A stretch of 47,800 bases of DNA from Lingula anatina (taxonomy: Eukaryota > Brachiopoda > Lingulata > Lingulida > Lingulidae). The notes beneath the pieces were generated by a model that was given only the letters and a program-made list of their open reading frames with translations, ran no database searches and was not told where the DNA came from. This document shows positions 1 through 9,726 of the stretch, one piece after another (within the stretch, counting starts at the first letter, position 1; every line of letters starts with the position of its first letter). The stretch covers positions 39,273-87,072 of the forward strand of contig NW_019775669.1 of the NCBI RefSeq assembly GCF_001039355.2, read 5' to 3'. Made by a program: the position numbers and the translations under genes.

Positions 1-572
1 GGAGTGTCACAAACGTAGTATCCATTGTTTATCGGCAAATGAAGGGATGAATCCTGTTCAATAAAGTCTGAGTGAATATTGGTGTAGGCATTAAAGTCCC
101 CTTGTACAATAATGTCACATTCCTTGGCATACTGAACAATCTCATTGTGGATCTCATCAAACATGTCCATCTTTGTACGATTGCTATAACTGGAGTTAGC
201 CGGACTTATATATACTGTAGCTAGCATAATGTCTTTTTCTGTTTGGAAAAATGCTTTTTTAAGTTTAAGACTTAAAATATTTTCGTTCCTACTAGTAATT
301 CTTTCTACACCAGTGTTTAAACACTTTTTCACAAATATGACTATCCCTCCAGAGTTCCTACGTGCTGTTTTTAGTTTTGATTTTCTATAGCAGTGAAATG
401 TGACATATCCTGGCATTGAAGGTATTGTATTGCTATCAGTCCATGTCTCTGTAAGTGCAAAGATATCGTATTGTGTAATGAGACTGATAAGATCTGTGTC
501 TTCAAGTTTTGACCCTAGACCTTGAATGTTCCAGCATCCGATACGAATGCTCTCTTGTTGTATTCTTCTCAT
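1..572 (-). CDS. LINE ORF2, N-terminal APE-type endonuclease (runs off window edge)
   Basis: Read on the minus strand from the ATG at 572, this frame is open for 190 codons to the window edge. An in-frame TAA lies six codons upstream of the ATG, so this is the first possible start. The translation shows the order of an APE-like LINE endonuclease: GCWNIQGL near residues 12-19, LTETW near residue 41, NSGGIVIFV near residue 65, and GDFNAYTN near residue 155. In non-LTR retrotransposons this domain nicks the target DNA that primes reverse transcription. The reverse transcriptase would lie beyond base 1. It starts 32 nt after the ORF1 stop, a normal two-cistron LINE layout. No break is seen in the visible part. 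The clade (CR1, L2 or Rex1-like) cannot be set without the RT. Confidence 0.85.
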   Translation of the reverse strand, partial: MRRIQQESIRIGCWNIQGLGSKLEDTDLISLITQYDIFALTETWTDSNTIPSMPGYVTFHCYRKSKLKTARRNSGGIVIFVKKCLNTGVERITSRNENILSLKLKKAFFQTEKDIMLATVYISPANSSYSNRTKMDMFDEIHNEIVQYAKECDIIVQGDFNAYTNIHSDFIEQDSSLHLPINNGYYVCDT

Positions 573-604
573 GAATTGAATGAAAAGTTACTGATGTCCC
601 CTCG

Positions 605-2425
605 CTAATTACGCCGAACCAGTTTCCAGTCGTAGTATCCATTATCCTCTGGGGAAGAATGCGTGTTATGATTGTGGGTTTGTTTGCGCGCGTAGCGTTG
701 GAATGTATGTTTTCCATGCGTGTACCTGTCATTGTACCTGTATGAGGGATGACCATGACTCTCAGTTTTTGACATCGGCATTTCCACATCTTGCTTTCGC
801 CATCCAAGAGTGTATTTAGTGTGTATAATTAGCCTTGGAAGTCCGTGTCGGTCATTTAAGTGGACCTCATCATGGTAAAGAGCCTCGCATAAGCCATAGT
901 CAGTACACACAACAGCGTCATTACATTGGAATTGAATCCCTTTGGAAGAACATAGTCGTTCTAGCTGCTTGTTGATTTTGTTTATGCTATAGTATGCCAT
1001 GTCTCTGCGAGGCAATAAACCAGACACAATGATCTTTTTCCCTGAGAACTTTTCTTGCGCTGTTGTAATCATTTTTTGATAGTCTTGCGGTAGCAGCTCT
1101 GCATTTAATTTGATGTCATTTGTCCCTGTATGAATAAGAACATGACTGCAGTCTGGATTGTCCATTCTATTTATGAAGTTATGCATTTCCTTTACCCCTC
1201 CTCTTACATATTTGTGTTTAAAGGATCCAAATGTTGAAGCACGTGCGCAGTCTAGACGATTGAATGTTGAATCTGACAGGATCAACACAGCTTCTTTATT
1301 TACAGAATTGTGGCTCACTCCCCTGGTTGGCACTCTTTTTGTAGCTTTTGAGTTGTTTTCTGCATTGTTGCTCTTGCCTTGTGATTTGGGTGGATCTTTT
1401 GAAAGATAATCTGTTTGTTTGATAATTTTGGCACAATCAGCATATGATGGTCTGCCTGTGTTATCATCTTCTCTCTTTTGTGGATTTTGGGCATCCTTCG
1501 CTGTTTGTTTTTGACTCTTTGGAGATGCTGCTGATTTGTCTTCACACTCTGGGGATGGTTTGTTTTCACACATTTGGCTCCTCTTTTTTTCTTTTGACTC
1601 TTGAAGTGTTTTCACTTCCTTTTCTACTCTTTTAAGTTCTAATTCCAGATCTGATTTGAGTTTGGACATTTCCCTAATTTCTTTCAGTTCTGCTTTAGTT
1701 TCCTTTAATTCAGTTTCAAGGTGGGAGGTTTTCTTAACAAGTGTATTTAACTTCTCTGCTTGTAGTTTGACTAGCTCCATTAATTGCTTGTTGTTGTTTG
1801 TCTGTGTCTGCATTGACGCGTCCAAGCGCATAATTAAAGCTGTGTAGGAAGCTTCCATGTTGGACAGGGTATTGTTAATTACCAGAAAGTTTGACTCAAT
1901 GGTACGCTTCGTTGCACTCGCTTTGTTAAGTAGGCTCCTTTTCACAGAGGGTGTCACTGTGGGTGTGCTTGGGCCTGGGCTGTTGAGGTTGATAGTTTCC
2001 TGGTAGAGACAGCTGTTGGTGTCAGCAGACTCATCTTTTTGAAACAACTCGGTGTTCACCCTTCCATTCAAGTCATTTAAATTAAAGCTGCTATCAAAGA
2101 CCATGTCCGTTATATTTTTTTCTTCTTCAAGAGTTTGTGGGGTTTCATTCTGTGTGCCACTTGTGATAGCATTTGTTTCTTTCTTAGTCTTTTTCTCATA
2201 TTCTTCACATGAAAAAACATTTTCACCATCATAAACAAGGAAATCTTCTATTCCGGATGATTCCATAAATTTTTTGGCTCCTGTAAAATGGACATATCCT
2301 CTGTGCGATGCTCCTTTGAAAAGGTTGACTTGGTCATGAGCTTTGCACCATTGTTTGTATACTCCTGGTACCCTTCCTTTTGAAACGGAATAATAGTTTT
2401 TGTCTTTCTTGTTTTTCCCTTCCAT
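605..2425 (-). CDS. LINE ORF1 protein: RNase H1-like hybrid-binding domain + coiled coil + SGNH esterase
   Basis: This is an intact 606-residue frame immediately upstream of the endonuclease ORF. Residues 11-58 (YYSVSKGRVPGVYKQW, FKGA, then a Gly-Tyr-Val-x-Phe strand) resemble the N-terminal hybrid-binding domain of RNase H1, also called the caulimovirus viroplasmin-like domain. Residues about 205-285 are Leu/Lys/Glu-rich heptads, a likely trimerising coiled coil. Residues 378-545 form an SGNH/GDSL-like hydrolase: SDS at 384-386 (nucleophile Ser386), Gly409-410, GTND at 434-437, and D519-x-x-H522. Esterase-type ORF1 proteins are known in CR1/L2-type LINEs; RNA or RNA:DNA binding by the N-terminal domain is my inference. 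The frame is undamaged, so this copy may be young. The start at 2425 is the first Met and begins just before the domain. Confidence 0.8.
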   Translation of the reverse strand: MEGKNKKDKNYYSVSKGRVPGVYKQWCKAHDQVNLFKGASHRGYVHFTGAKKFMESSGIEDFLVYDGENVFSCEEYEKKTKKETNAITSGTQNETPQTLEEEKNITDMVFDSSFNLNDLNGRVNTELFQKDESADTNSCLYQETINLNSPGPSTPTVTPSVKRSLLNKASATKRTIESNFLVINNTLSNMEASYTALIMRLDASMQTQTNNNKQLMELVKLQAEKLNTLVKKTSHLETELKETKAELKEIREMSKLKSDLELELKRVEKEVKTLQESKEKKRSQMCENKPSPECEDKSAASPKSQKQTAKDAQNPQKREDDNTGRPSYADCAKIIKQTDYLSKDPPKSQGKSNNAENNSKATKRVPTRGVSHNSVNKEAVLILSDSTFNRLDCARASTFGSFKHKYVRGGVKEMHNFINRMDNPDCSHVLIHTGTNDIKLNAELLPQDYQKMITTAQEKFSGKKIIVSGLLPRRDMAYYSINKINKQLERLCSSKGIQFQCNDAVVCTDYGLCEALYHDEVHLNDRHGLPRLIIHTKYTLGWRKQDVEMPMSKTESHGHPSYRYNDRYTHGKHTFQRYARKQTHNHNTHSSPEDNGYYDWKLVRRN

Positions 2426-2828
2426 GATTTAGATAATAGGCAGTTTTTGTCTTTGAAAATAATTAATAGCAGTTAAAATATGTTCAAGAGTCTTCTAGAT
2501 TTGTTTCTATATTGTTTGAATATTCCTGAACTATCATATATTCTATCTGAGTTTACCTATAGTCACTTGCTCCAGTGTCCATCTGAGACCCTCCATTGAA
2601 TTTGAAGTGAAATCATCCTCCTCTGTGACCTCTCCACCTTCTACTTGAAATATCCAATATTAAAGTCCTCATTTACTCCTTATTTGTGTTCCCATTGAAT
2701 TTTTTCCATATTCATGCACAATTTCTGACTGGATTTGTCTTTGTTAAGAGCTTAGGACATCAGTATTTAAGTGTATCAGCTCACTACCTGACTGTGCACA
2801 ACTTCCATGTCGGCCATCTTAACTTTAG
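2426..2828 (-). promoter_or_regulatory. Probable LINE 5' UTR / internal promoter
   Basis: No gene lies here. Read on the minus strand, the stretch leads into LINE ORF1 and its outer end (2811-2820) reads AAGATGGCCG, a YY1-type initiator motif like the one that positions transcription at the 5' end of some L1 elements. The next base block on the plus strand (from 2829) is the start of repeat A, so the 5' end of the LINE is most likely at about 2820-2828, making this copy full length at its 5' side. The motif is seen; the promoter role is inferred. Confidence 0.45.
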
Positions 2829-4324
2829 GAATAAGGATCCCTGTTATTCTAAGGAAATTCCAATGACTTTACTTTTTAAAACATAAAATCAATAGAATGT
2901 TTCTAATATAAATTTTCAAAAGAACACCATAGGGCAAATTTAATTAAATCAACCAGCGGGTAAACACTGGAAGGCTTTGTCAATTTCAACAACTTGTTCA
3001 TTTCAAACAGTGCAGTTTTCGTGCATGCGCAGTCGTTTGAATCCTGTGCTATTGTGTGAACAATTATTTTGAATGAATTATACAAATCAATTTGTTCATT
3101 TTTCTTTGGTTTGTTACATATTTTCTATTTCAAGATATGATACTTTACTGCTTGGGGATGCTCTTCCCATATTGCTGCATTTTACAATGTAGTGCTTGCT
3201 TTATCCACTTGGCGGCAGCACCTTACAGTGAAGCTGAAGTCTTCATTTAATCTTAATGATGTCTTGGTGTGTTTCGTGTGTGTGTGTGTGTGTGTGAAAG
3301 AGAGAAAGAGTTAGTGTGTGTGTGTGTTCAATCTTGATGTCTTGGTGTGTTTCTTGTATGTGTGTGTGTTAGAGAGATAGAGAGAAGGGGGAGTGAGAGA
3401 GAGAACTTGTTTGTGGGAGGGTGTGGTAAGAGAGAGAGAGAATTTAGTATTAAAAAAGTTCAAAGAACTTCAAAATTGATTTTAAAAAAAACTAAACACA
3501 ATAATTCTATGCCAATTTTGAAAGTTGTATTATTTTTAAAATACAAAAACAGAAAAATCTGACATTTTGTTAAAACAAAAAGTGTTCAGCTTATCCATGA
3601 TTTTAAAACTAATAAAAAATTACATAACATGTACATGGCCAGGAGAATAATCTCTTTATATCTGTAATATTCTGTCATTATATCATGCATACTCAGTTTT
3701 AAATATGCTCAAGATGACTTAAAGGGTTAATGTGAACTGTTGAGATTTGGGTGGGGTGGGAGGGAGTTGTGCGCTTAGCAAAAATTTTGATATAGACAAA
3801 ATTTTATGTATACATTCTGATGCTTGTGCATTGTCTGCTGTGACATTAAATGAGTCTGTATGTATTCTGCTGAACTCATCTCAGCCTCACATCATCAGCA
3901 CAGGTCAGTGCAACAACAATATTGCCCTACTGCTGATTCTATTCAATCCCTTTCTGACGAACGCCACTATAAGTTGTAACTGAGAAATAATCAATTGTAA
4001 ATGAGTCATTGAGATCCAAATCAGATTTTGATATGTTCAAGGTGACAAGGGTTAATGTTAACTGTTTGGAGTTGGGGGGCGAGGGTTGGCTTAGCAAAAA
4101 TATTGATATAAACAAAATTTTATGTATAAATCTTGATGCATTTGCATTGTCTGTTGAGACATTGAATGTGTCTATATGTATTCTGATCACTGTCTATGTC
4201 TTTATTGTCACTGTATGTGTTTATTATAACATAACAATTTTGATCACTTTGTTAAACATTTTTTAAAAATGGCCCAATTGTTTTGACCAAGTGGGCCAAA
4301 GTGGCCCTATGAGATTTTGACTCA
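2829..4324 (+). repeat. Repeat A, copy 1 (about 1.5 kb, internally shortened)
   Basis: Starts GGAATAAGGATCCCTG and runs to TTTTGACTCA, where the same start sequence begins again at 4325. Contains a TG/AG-rich microsatellite block (about 3275-3440), then two diverged sub-repeats of about 320 bp, each with GTTAATGT..AACTG followed by AGCAAAAAT.TTGATATA. Copies 2 and 3 have three such sub-repeats; this copy appears to have lost the middle one (see findings). No convincing gene: the identical 60-codon minus-strand frames at 2903-3085 and 4400-4582 follow from the DNA identity of copies 1 and 2. Confidence 0.85.
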
Positions 4325-4769
4325 GGAATAAGGATCCCTGTTATTCTAAGGAAATTCCAATGAATTTACTTTTTAAAACATAAAATCAATAGAATGTTTC
4401 TAATATAAATTTTCAAAAGAACACCATAGGGCAAATTTAATTAAATCAACCAGCGGGTAAACACTGGAAGGCTTTGTCAATTTCAACAACTTGTTCATTT
4501 CAAACAGTGCAGTTTTCGTGCATGCGCAGTCGTTTGAATCCTGTGCTATTGTGTGAACAATTATTTTGAATGAATTATACAAATCAATTTGTTCATTTTT
4601 CTTTGGTTTGTTACATATTTTCTATTTCAAGATATGATACTTTACTGCTTGGGGATGCTCTTCCCATATTGCTGCATTTTACAATGTAGTGCTTGCTTTA
4701 TCCACTTGGCGGCAGCACCTTCAGTGAAGCTGAAGTCTTCATTAAATCTCAATGATGTCTTGGTGTGTT

Positions 4770-4811
<42 letters not shown>

Positions 4812-5861
4812 GAGAAAGAGTAAGTGTGTGTGTGTTCAATCTTGATGTTTTGGTGTGTTTCTTGTCTGTCAATGTGTGTGTGCGTGTGTGAGAGAGAGAG
4901 AAAGAGTGAAACAATTAGTGTGTGTGTGTTAGAGAGATAGAGCAAAGGGGGAGTGAGAGAGAGAACTTGTTTGTGGGAGGGTGTGGTAAGAGAGATAGAG
5001 AATTAAGTATTAAAAAAACTCAAAGAACTTCAAAACTGATTTTAAAAAACTAAACACAATAATTCTATGCCAATTTTGAAAGTTGTATTATTTTTAAAAC
5101 ACAAAAACAGAAAAATCTGACATTTTGTTAAAACAAAAAGTGTTCAGCTTATCCATTATTTTAAAACTAATAAAAAATTACATAACACATGACCAGGAGA
5201 ATAAACTCTTTATATCTGTAATATTCTGTCATTATATCATGCATACTCAGTTTTAGATATGCTCAAGATGACTTTAAAGGGTTAATGTGAACTGTTGAGA
5301 TTTGGGTGGGGGTGGGAGGGAGTTGTGCGCTTAATAAGCAAAAATTTTGATATAGACAAAATTTTATGTATACATTTTGATGCTTGTGCATTGTCTGCTG
5401 TGACATTAAATGAGTCTATATGTATTCTGCTGAACTCATCTCAGCCTCACATCATCAGCACAGGTCAGTTCAACAACGATATTGCTACACTGTTGATTCT
5501 CTTCAATCCCATTGTGAACATTGTCGCTATATGTTTTAGCTGAGAAATTATCATTTTGGAAAAAGGTGAAGTAGATCCCACTCAGTTTTATATATATTCA
5601 AGGTGACAGGGGTTAATATAAACTGTTTGTGTTTGGGGGCGGGGGTGTGCTCAGCAAAAATCTTGATATAAACAAAATTTCATGTATAAATTCTGATGCC
5701 TGTTCATTGTTTGTTGTGACATTGAATGTGTCTGCATGCATGTATTCTGATCACTATGTCTTTATTGGTGCTGTTTATGTTTATTATAATATAATAATAT
5801 ATTTTGATCACTGTGTTATGTCTGTGTTGTATCTAACGTGTATGTGTGTATATATAACTTT
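4325..5861 (+). repeat. Repeat A, copy 2, first part
   Basis: Very similar to copy 1 from its first base, with a longer TG tract (about 4771-4806) and an expanded TG/AG block up to about 4990. It contains sub-repeats 1 (about 5279) and 2 (about 5605). The homology stops at about 5861, where LINE sequence begins, and resumes at about 9181 with the third sub-repeat. No gene is supported; frames rich in His-Thr here only translate the microsatellite. Confidence 0.8.
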
Positions 5862-6515
5862 TAGCGTTAGACTTAGAGACAGTAGTATACAACTTTGGCA
5901 TAGTAGGATATCGCAAGAAAATCTCAAATTGAGAAGGTATAAAACTTTCAAACTTCATTTTGAGAAAGAAAAATATCTTGATATAATACAAGATAAAGAA
6001 AAACGTCAAACCCTAACCAAATTCAGAATCAGCAGCCACAATTTGCACAATAGAAACAGGTCGCCACGTCAAGGGTAAACCAACACCAGTCGAAGACAGA
6101 AAATGCCAAATCTGCCACTCTGGAGTTATAGAGGATGAAGAACACTTCTTAATTACCTGCCCTCTGTATACAGAACACAGAAAAGAACTCTTTGCACATT
6201 TAAACAACAAAGATAAATTCCACTTTATAATGAATAATCCAAACGAAACAGTGATTATTTCCTTGGCCAAATTCCTTAACCTTGCTTTTAACAAAAGAAA
6301 CTGTGCTACATCTTCAACTTCATGATATCTATCAATAACTACTATAAATACGAAGATTTAGTTCACATAGTAGAAACATTGGTACATTTCTATACATGTA
6401 TTTTGGTGCTATTTATCTATGTATTTTGCTATTACTATTATCATTATTAATGGTGCTATTACCTTATCTATGTACATTTTCACCAGCTCAGTCTGGTGCA
6501 GAAAGTATGAATAAA

Positions 6516-6517
<2 letters not shown>
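5862..6517 (+). pseudogene. LINE ORF2 C-terminal fragment and 3' UTR
   Basis: The plus strand encodes the C-terminal end of a LINE reverse transcriptase polyprotein. One frame (to 6078) ends in FRISSHNLH. After a one-base shift near 6050 the next frame continues with IETGRH, then CQICHSG, then EDEEHFLITCP, the Cys-Cys-His-Cys knuckle typical of LINE C-termini, and stops at about 6325 after LAFNKR. About 190 bp of 3' UTR follows before the AT microsatellite at 6518. Everything 5' of this is missing, as expected for 5' truncation during target-primed reverse transcription. Only this tail is present, so the clade is not assigned. Confidence 0.7.

Positions 6518-6570
<53 letters not shown>
6518..6570. 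repeat. (AT)n microsatellite, left of LINE
   Basis: An uninterrupted AT run that ends directly in a 16-T block (6571-6586), the poly(A) tail of the minus-strand LINE that follows. The partner AT tract is at 9138-9180 on the other side of that LINE. Confidence 0.95.
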
Positions 6571-6586
<16 letters not shown>

Positions 6587-6762
6587 ATTCACAAAAATTA
6601 ATACAGGACATTTACAGCACAATAAGAGACAGATACACCTTCCACATACCATTCACACACTGCAAATAAAGTTCTTACAAATGTTGATTAAAAATACATG
6701 TAGAATTTTTTTTAATAAAAGAATCTTAGTAGGCCTAGGCTACGATAAATGTTCTTTTCTAT

Positions 6763-8215
6763 TCATATCAATATTTTTTCTATACTGTCCCATTTTTTTC
6801 TTAGATTATCTGCCTTTTGAGGACCCAGTAGGTATAAAGATTGAAAATCTATTTTCTTTTGCTTTTCCAAATACTTTTTGCAGGCATTCCAAAGAGGTGT
6901 AATTTTATTCTGTCTACATAGAGTGAAATATTTCTTTATATAGAGAAGTAGTAGATTAATACCTAAGAGAGGGCTGTCGTCCAGGATTCCAAATATAAAC
7001 ACGCACGGTTGTTGTTGCAATTCAACAGAGTACTGTGTGCGTAGGTTCTGAATGAGACAAGTCCAAATAGCCTGAACATATGTACAGTCCCAGAAAATAT
7101 GCAATAAAGTTTCTTTTGGGTCATTACAGAAAGTGCATCGCTCATGTTCTAACATATTATATTTAAAAAGCATCGAATTCGTAAAATAAATTCTATGTAA
7201 AATTCTAAATTGCAATGTGAGAAGTTTATGATCATTTGTTTCTCGAAAGGGCAATGCATGAACTAGCTTCCACTTTTCACTTGGAAAATCAATGTTCAGC
7301 TTTTCCCTCCACTTATCATGGATGTTAAAAGGCATTGCTTCCTTATCTGAAATAAATTTCGGGTAAAAAAGTTTCATTAATTTGTTTTTCGATTTTAATA
7401 ATACGAGATTTTTATTTGTTATTGCTGCAAGGTTCTTTTGATACCCTCTTATAATAGTTTTCCAGGCAGAAGGTAAAGCGCTGATGACGCCTTGATAGTC
7501 AAGGAAATTACAATCTATATTATATTCATCACAAAAAACGTCTAGACTTTTTACTGAACCAGTATTATCAATCAGGTCATTAACGTAAAGCACACCTTTT
7601 CGAAACCATGGTTTATAGAAGATTATCTTTTTATTGATCTTAATATGATCATTTCCCCATAAAGGTTGTGCTAGGATATCATCCGGAGAAGTAGTAGAAA
7701 ATTCTTGAACAGAAGCCCATATTACCAAAATCTCTTTCCAGGAAGTATTTAGTATATTAATATTACGTATAGACTGTAGGCCCTTCAATGGAAGTAGCAA
7801 TACGTCAATTCCCCCGATTTCCGCAATCTCATCCATTAAAAGAGTTTTCCACGAAGAACAATTATGTGGATTTACCAATTTCTTTAGCCATATCAATTTA
7901 AGAGCTTTACAGAAGGATTTCACCTCGGGGACCTTTAATCCACCGTTTTCATAAGAATTAATCATAACATTTCTCTTAACTTTATCTATTTTACTGTTCC
8001 AGATAAAGTGATAAAAAAACTCGCTCCAATTCTTTAAAGAAATGATCAGCAGGCATAGGAAGGACAGTTAATATTTGGATGATAGTAGGGAGTGCCAAGG
8101 ATTTTAAAATAGTTACTTTACCTAGGAGTGAAATATGACGGAACGACCAATCATTTAACAACGATTTGATGGAATGTAATTTTTCTCTAAAATTCTCTTC
8201 ATAAATGTCATCCTT
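6763..8215 (-). pseudogene. C-terminal region of the L1/Tx1-like LINE ORF2
   Basis: This continues from the RT domain. The stretch 8215-7966 codes for the thumb-like segment (LLGKVTILKSLALP, then PMPADHFF) but shifts frame in a T-run near 8011-8017 as read on the minus strand. From 7965 a 400-codon frame runs to the stop at 6763, with a C-terminal knuckle CTFCNDPKETLLHIFWDC (Cys-x2-Cys-x8-His-x4-Cys), as in L1/Tx1-group ORF2 proteins. The role is probably RNA binding during target-primed reverse transcription. The frame ends LRKKWDSIEKILI, close to the real C-terminus. Confidence 0.75.
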
Positions 8216-8217
8216 TG

Positions 8218-9135
8218 CTAGGTTATACCAAATACCCAGTAGTTTAAATTTCCCACTATGATTCCAAAATATATACTTTTAGAGGTTTGATACTCCTCAC
8301 CACAGCAGCGCTTTGCTCCAATCCAAACAGCCTGGCTTTTTTCAAAATTTATTTTCAATCCTGAACATTGAGAGAACAATTCTAGCATATCCAGAGCTGC
8401 ATTCAATGACTCTCTATCATCTGCTAGATGGAGCGTGGAGTCATCTGCGTATTGTGTAATGACGTATTCTAAGTTATGCAGTAAGATCCCTTTTATGTTT
8501 GGATCAAATTTGACCGCCGCGCTGAGCAATTCTATGCAGATAATAAATATGTAAGGGGACAGAGGGTCACCCTGTCTAACGCCCCGAGTGACATTAAAGA
8601 ATTCTGTTAGATGTCCATTATTTTCCACTGCAGTGGAAATATTAGAGTAAAGGGTTTTGAACCAGTTTTGAATATCTTCACTAAAATTAAAAAAAATTTA
8701 AGACACTGCAAAATATATGCCCACTCTACAGAATCAAAAGCTTTTTCGAAATCTAGCATTAATAAAATTCCTGAAATGTCATCTTTTTCTGTTTTATGGA
8801 TGATATCTTGAATAGTTCTGGAACATTCGCCTATATAGCGACCTTTAACAAATCTAGCCTGTGTAAAAGAGATGATATCGTCAATGTGTAATTGGATTCT
8901 GGCTGCTATGCAAGCAGAAGCAAGTTTGTAATCGACATTCAGCAAAGTAATTGGACGCCAATTCTTAAGGAATACTTTCTCCTTCCCCTCCTTTGGTATA
9001 CACTTGATTATACCTTGGCGTTGAGATGTAGACATTGACTGTACTTCAAAGGATTTATTCAGTGACCTAAGCAGAGGCTCCTTGAGATCAGTCCAAAAGA
9101 ATTTATAAAATTCTACCATATAGCCATCCAAACCA

Positions 9136-9137
<2 letters not shown>
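8218..9137 (-). pseudogene. Reverse transcriptase domain of the L1/Tx1-like LINE (frameshifted)
   Basis: Two overlapping minus-strand frames carry the RT fingers and palm. The first (9131 to about 8720) has KNWRPITLLNVDYKLASACI, then FVKGRYIGECSR and LMLDFEKAFDSVEW, the first catalytic Asp motif. A frameshift between about 8720 and 8630 moves the reading to the frame ending near 8280, with RQGDPLSPYIFI and YADDSTLHL, the catalytic YxDD, then GLKINFEKSQAVW. A second shift near 8265-8280 leads into KLLGIWYN. All key RT residues are present although the frame is broken. Confidence 0.8.

Positions 9138-9180
<43 letters not shown>
9138..9180. repeat. (AT)n microsatellite, right of LINE
   Basis: An AT run followed by TTTTATTGATGATTTATTAT, which matches the sequence after the long uninterrupted AT tract near 25895-25930 in another repeat A copy. 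Confidence 0.95.
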
Positions 9181-9184
<4 letters not shown>

Positions 9185-9726
9185 ATTGATGATTTATTAT
9201 CTGTTTTCAGTAGAAATGAAGGTGTTTCCTGGATTATCATCACACTGAGGACAGTTGAATTCATCTGTTCACCATCTCGTTCTACAACCACACAGTGTCA
9301 GCAAAGGTCAGTGCAACAACAATATTGCCCTACTGCTGATTCTATTCAATCCCTTTCTGACCATCGCTACTATATGTTGTAGCTGGGAAATAATCAATTG
9401 TAAATGGGCCATTGAGATCCAAATCAGATTTTGATATGTTCAAGGTGACAAGGGTTAATGTTAACTGTTTGGAGTTGGGGGGCGAGGGTTCGCTTGGCAA
9501 AAATCTTGATATAAACAAAATTTCATGTATAAATCTTGATACCTTTGCATTGTCTGTTGAGACATTGAATGTGTCTATATGTATTCTGATCACTGTCTAT
9601 GTCTTTATTGTCACTGTATGTGTTTATTATAAAATAATAATTTTGATCACTTTGTTAAACATTTTTTAAAAATGGCCCAATTGTTTTGACCAAGTGGGCC
9701 AAAGTGGCCCTATGAGATTTTGACTC
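9181..9726 (+). repeat. Repeat A, copy 2, last part
   Basis: Picks up the repeat A sequence interrupted at about 5861: TTCAGTAGAAATGAAGG, CAGCAAAGGTCAGTGCAACAA and the third sub-repeat, ending in TTTTGACTCA at 9726. It is nearly identical to 3905-4324 and to 25920-26447. No gene. Confidence 0.85.

Larger units (their letters stand above)
6571..9137 (-). mobile_element. L1/Tx1-like LINE, 5'-truncated, inserted between AT tracts
   Basis: On the minus strand the element ends GTGAATAAA followed by a poly(A) run (T16 at 6571-6586) and begins abruptly at about 9137 within the RT domain, at the codons for PGLDGYMVEFYK. Both ends abut AT microsatellite. The 3' UTR is about 180 bp. Protein similarity (the PGLDG..VEFYK start, GIIKCIPK, NWRPITLLNVDYK, FEKAFDSVEW, YADD and a C-terminal zinc knuckle) is that of the L1/Tx1 group in marine animals. 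It is inactive: at least three frameshifts break the frame. The AT tract and the sequence after it (9181 onward) match the uninterrupted tract at 25831-26040, which represents an empty-site relative. Confidence 0.8.

Noticed and set aside
4642-4945. Two long minus-strand frames rich in His-Thr and Ser-Leu
   Set aside because: They are direct translations of TG/AG microsatellite in repeat A.
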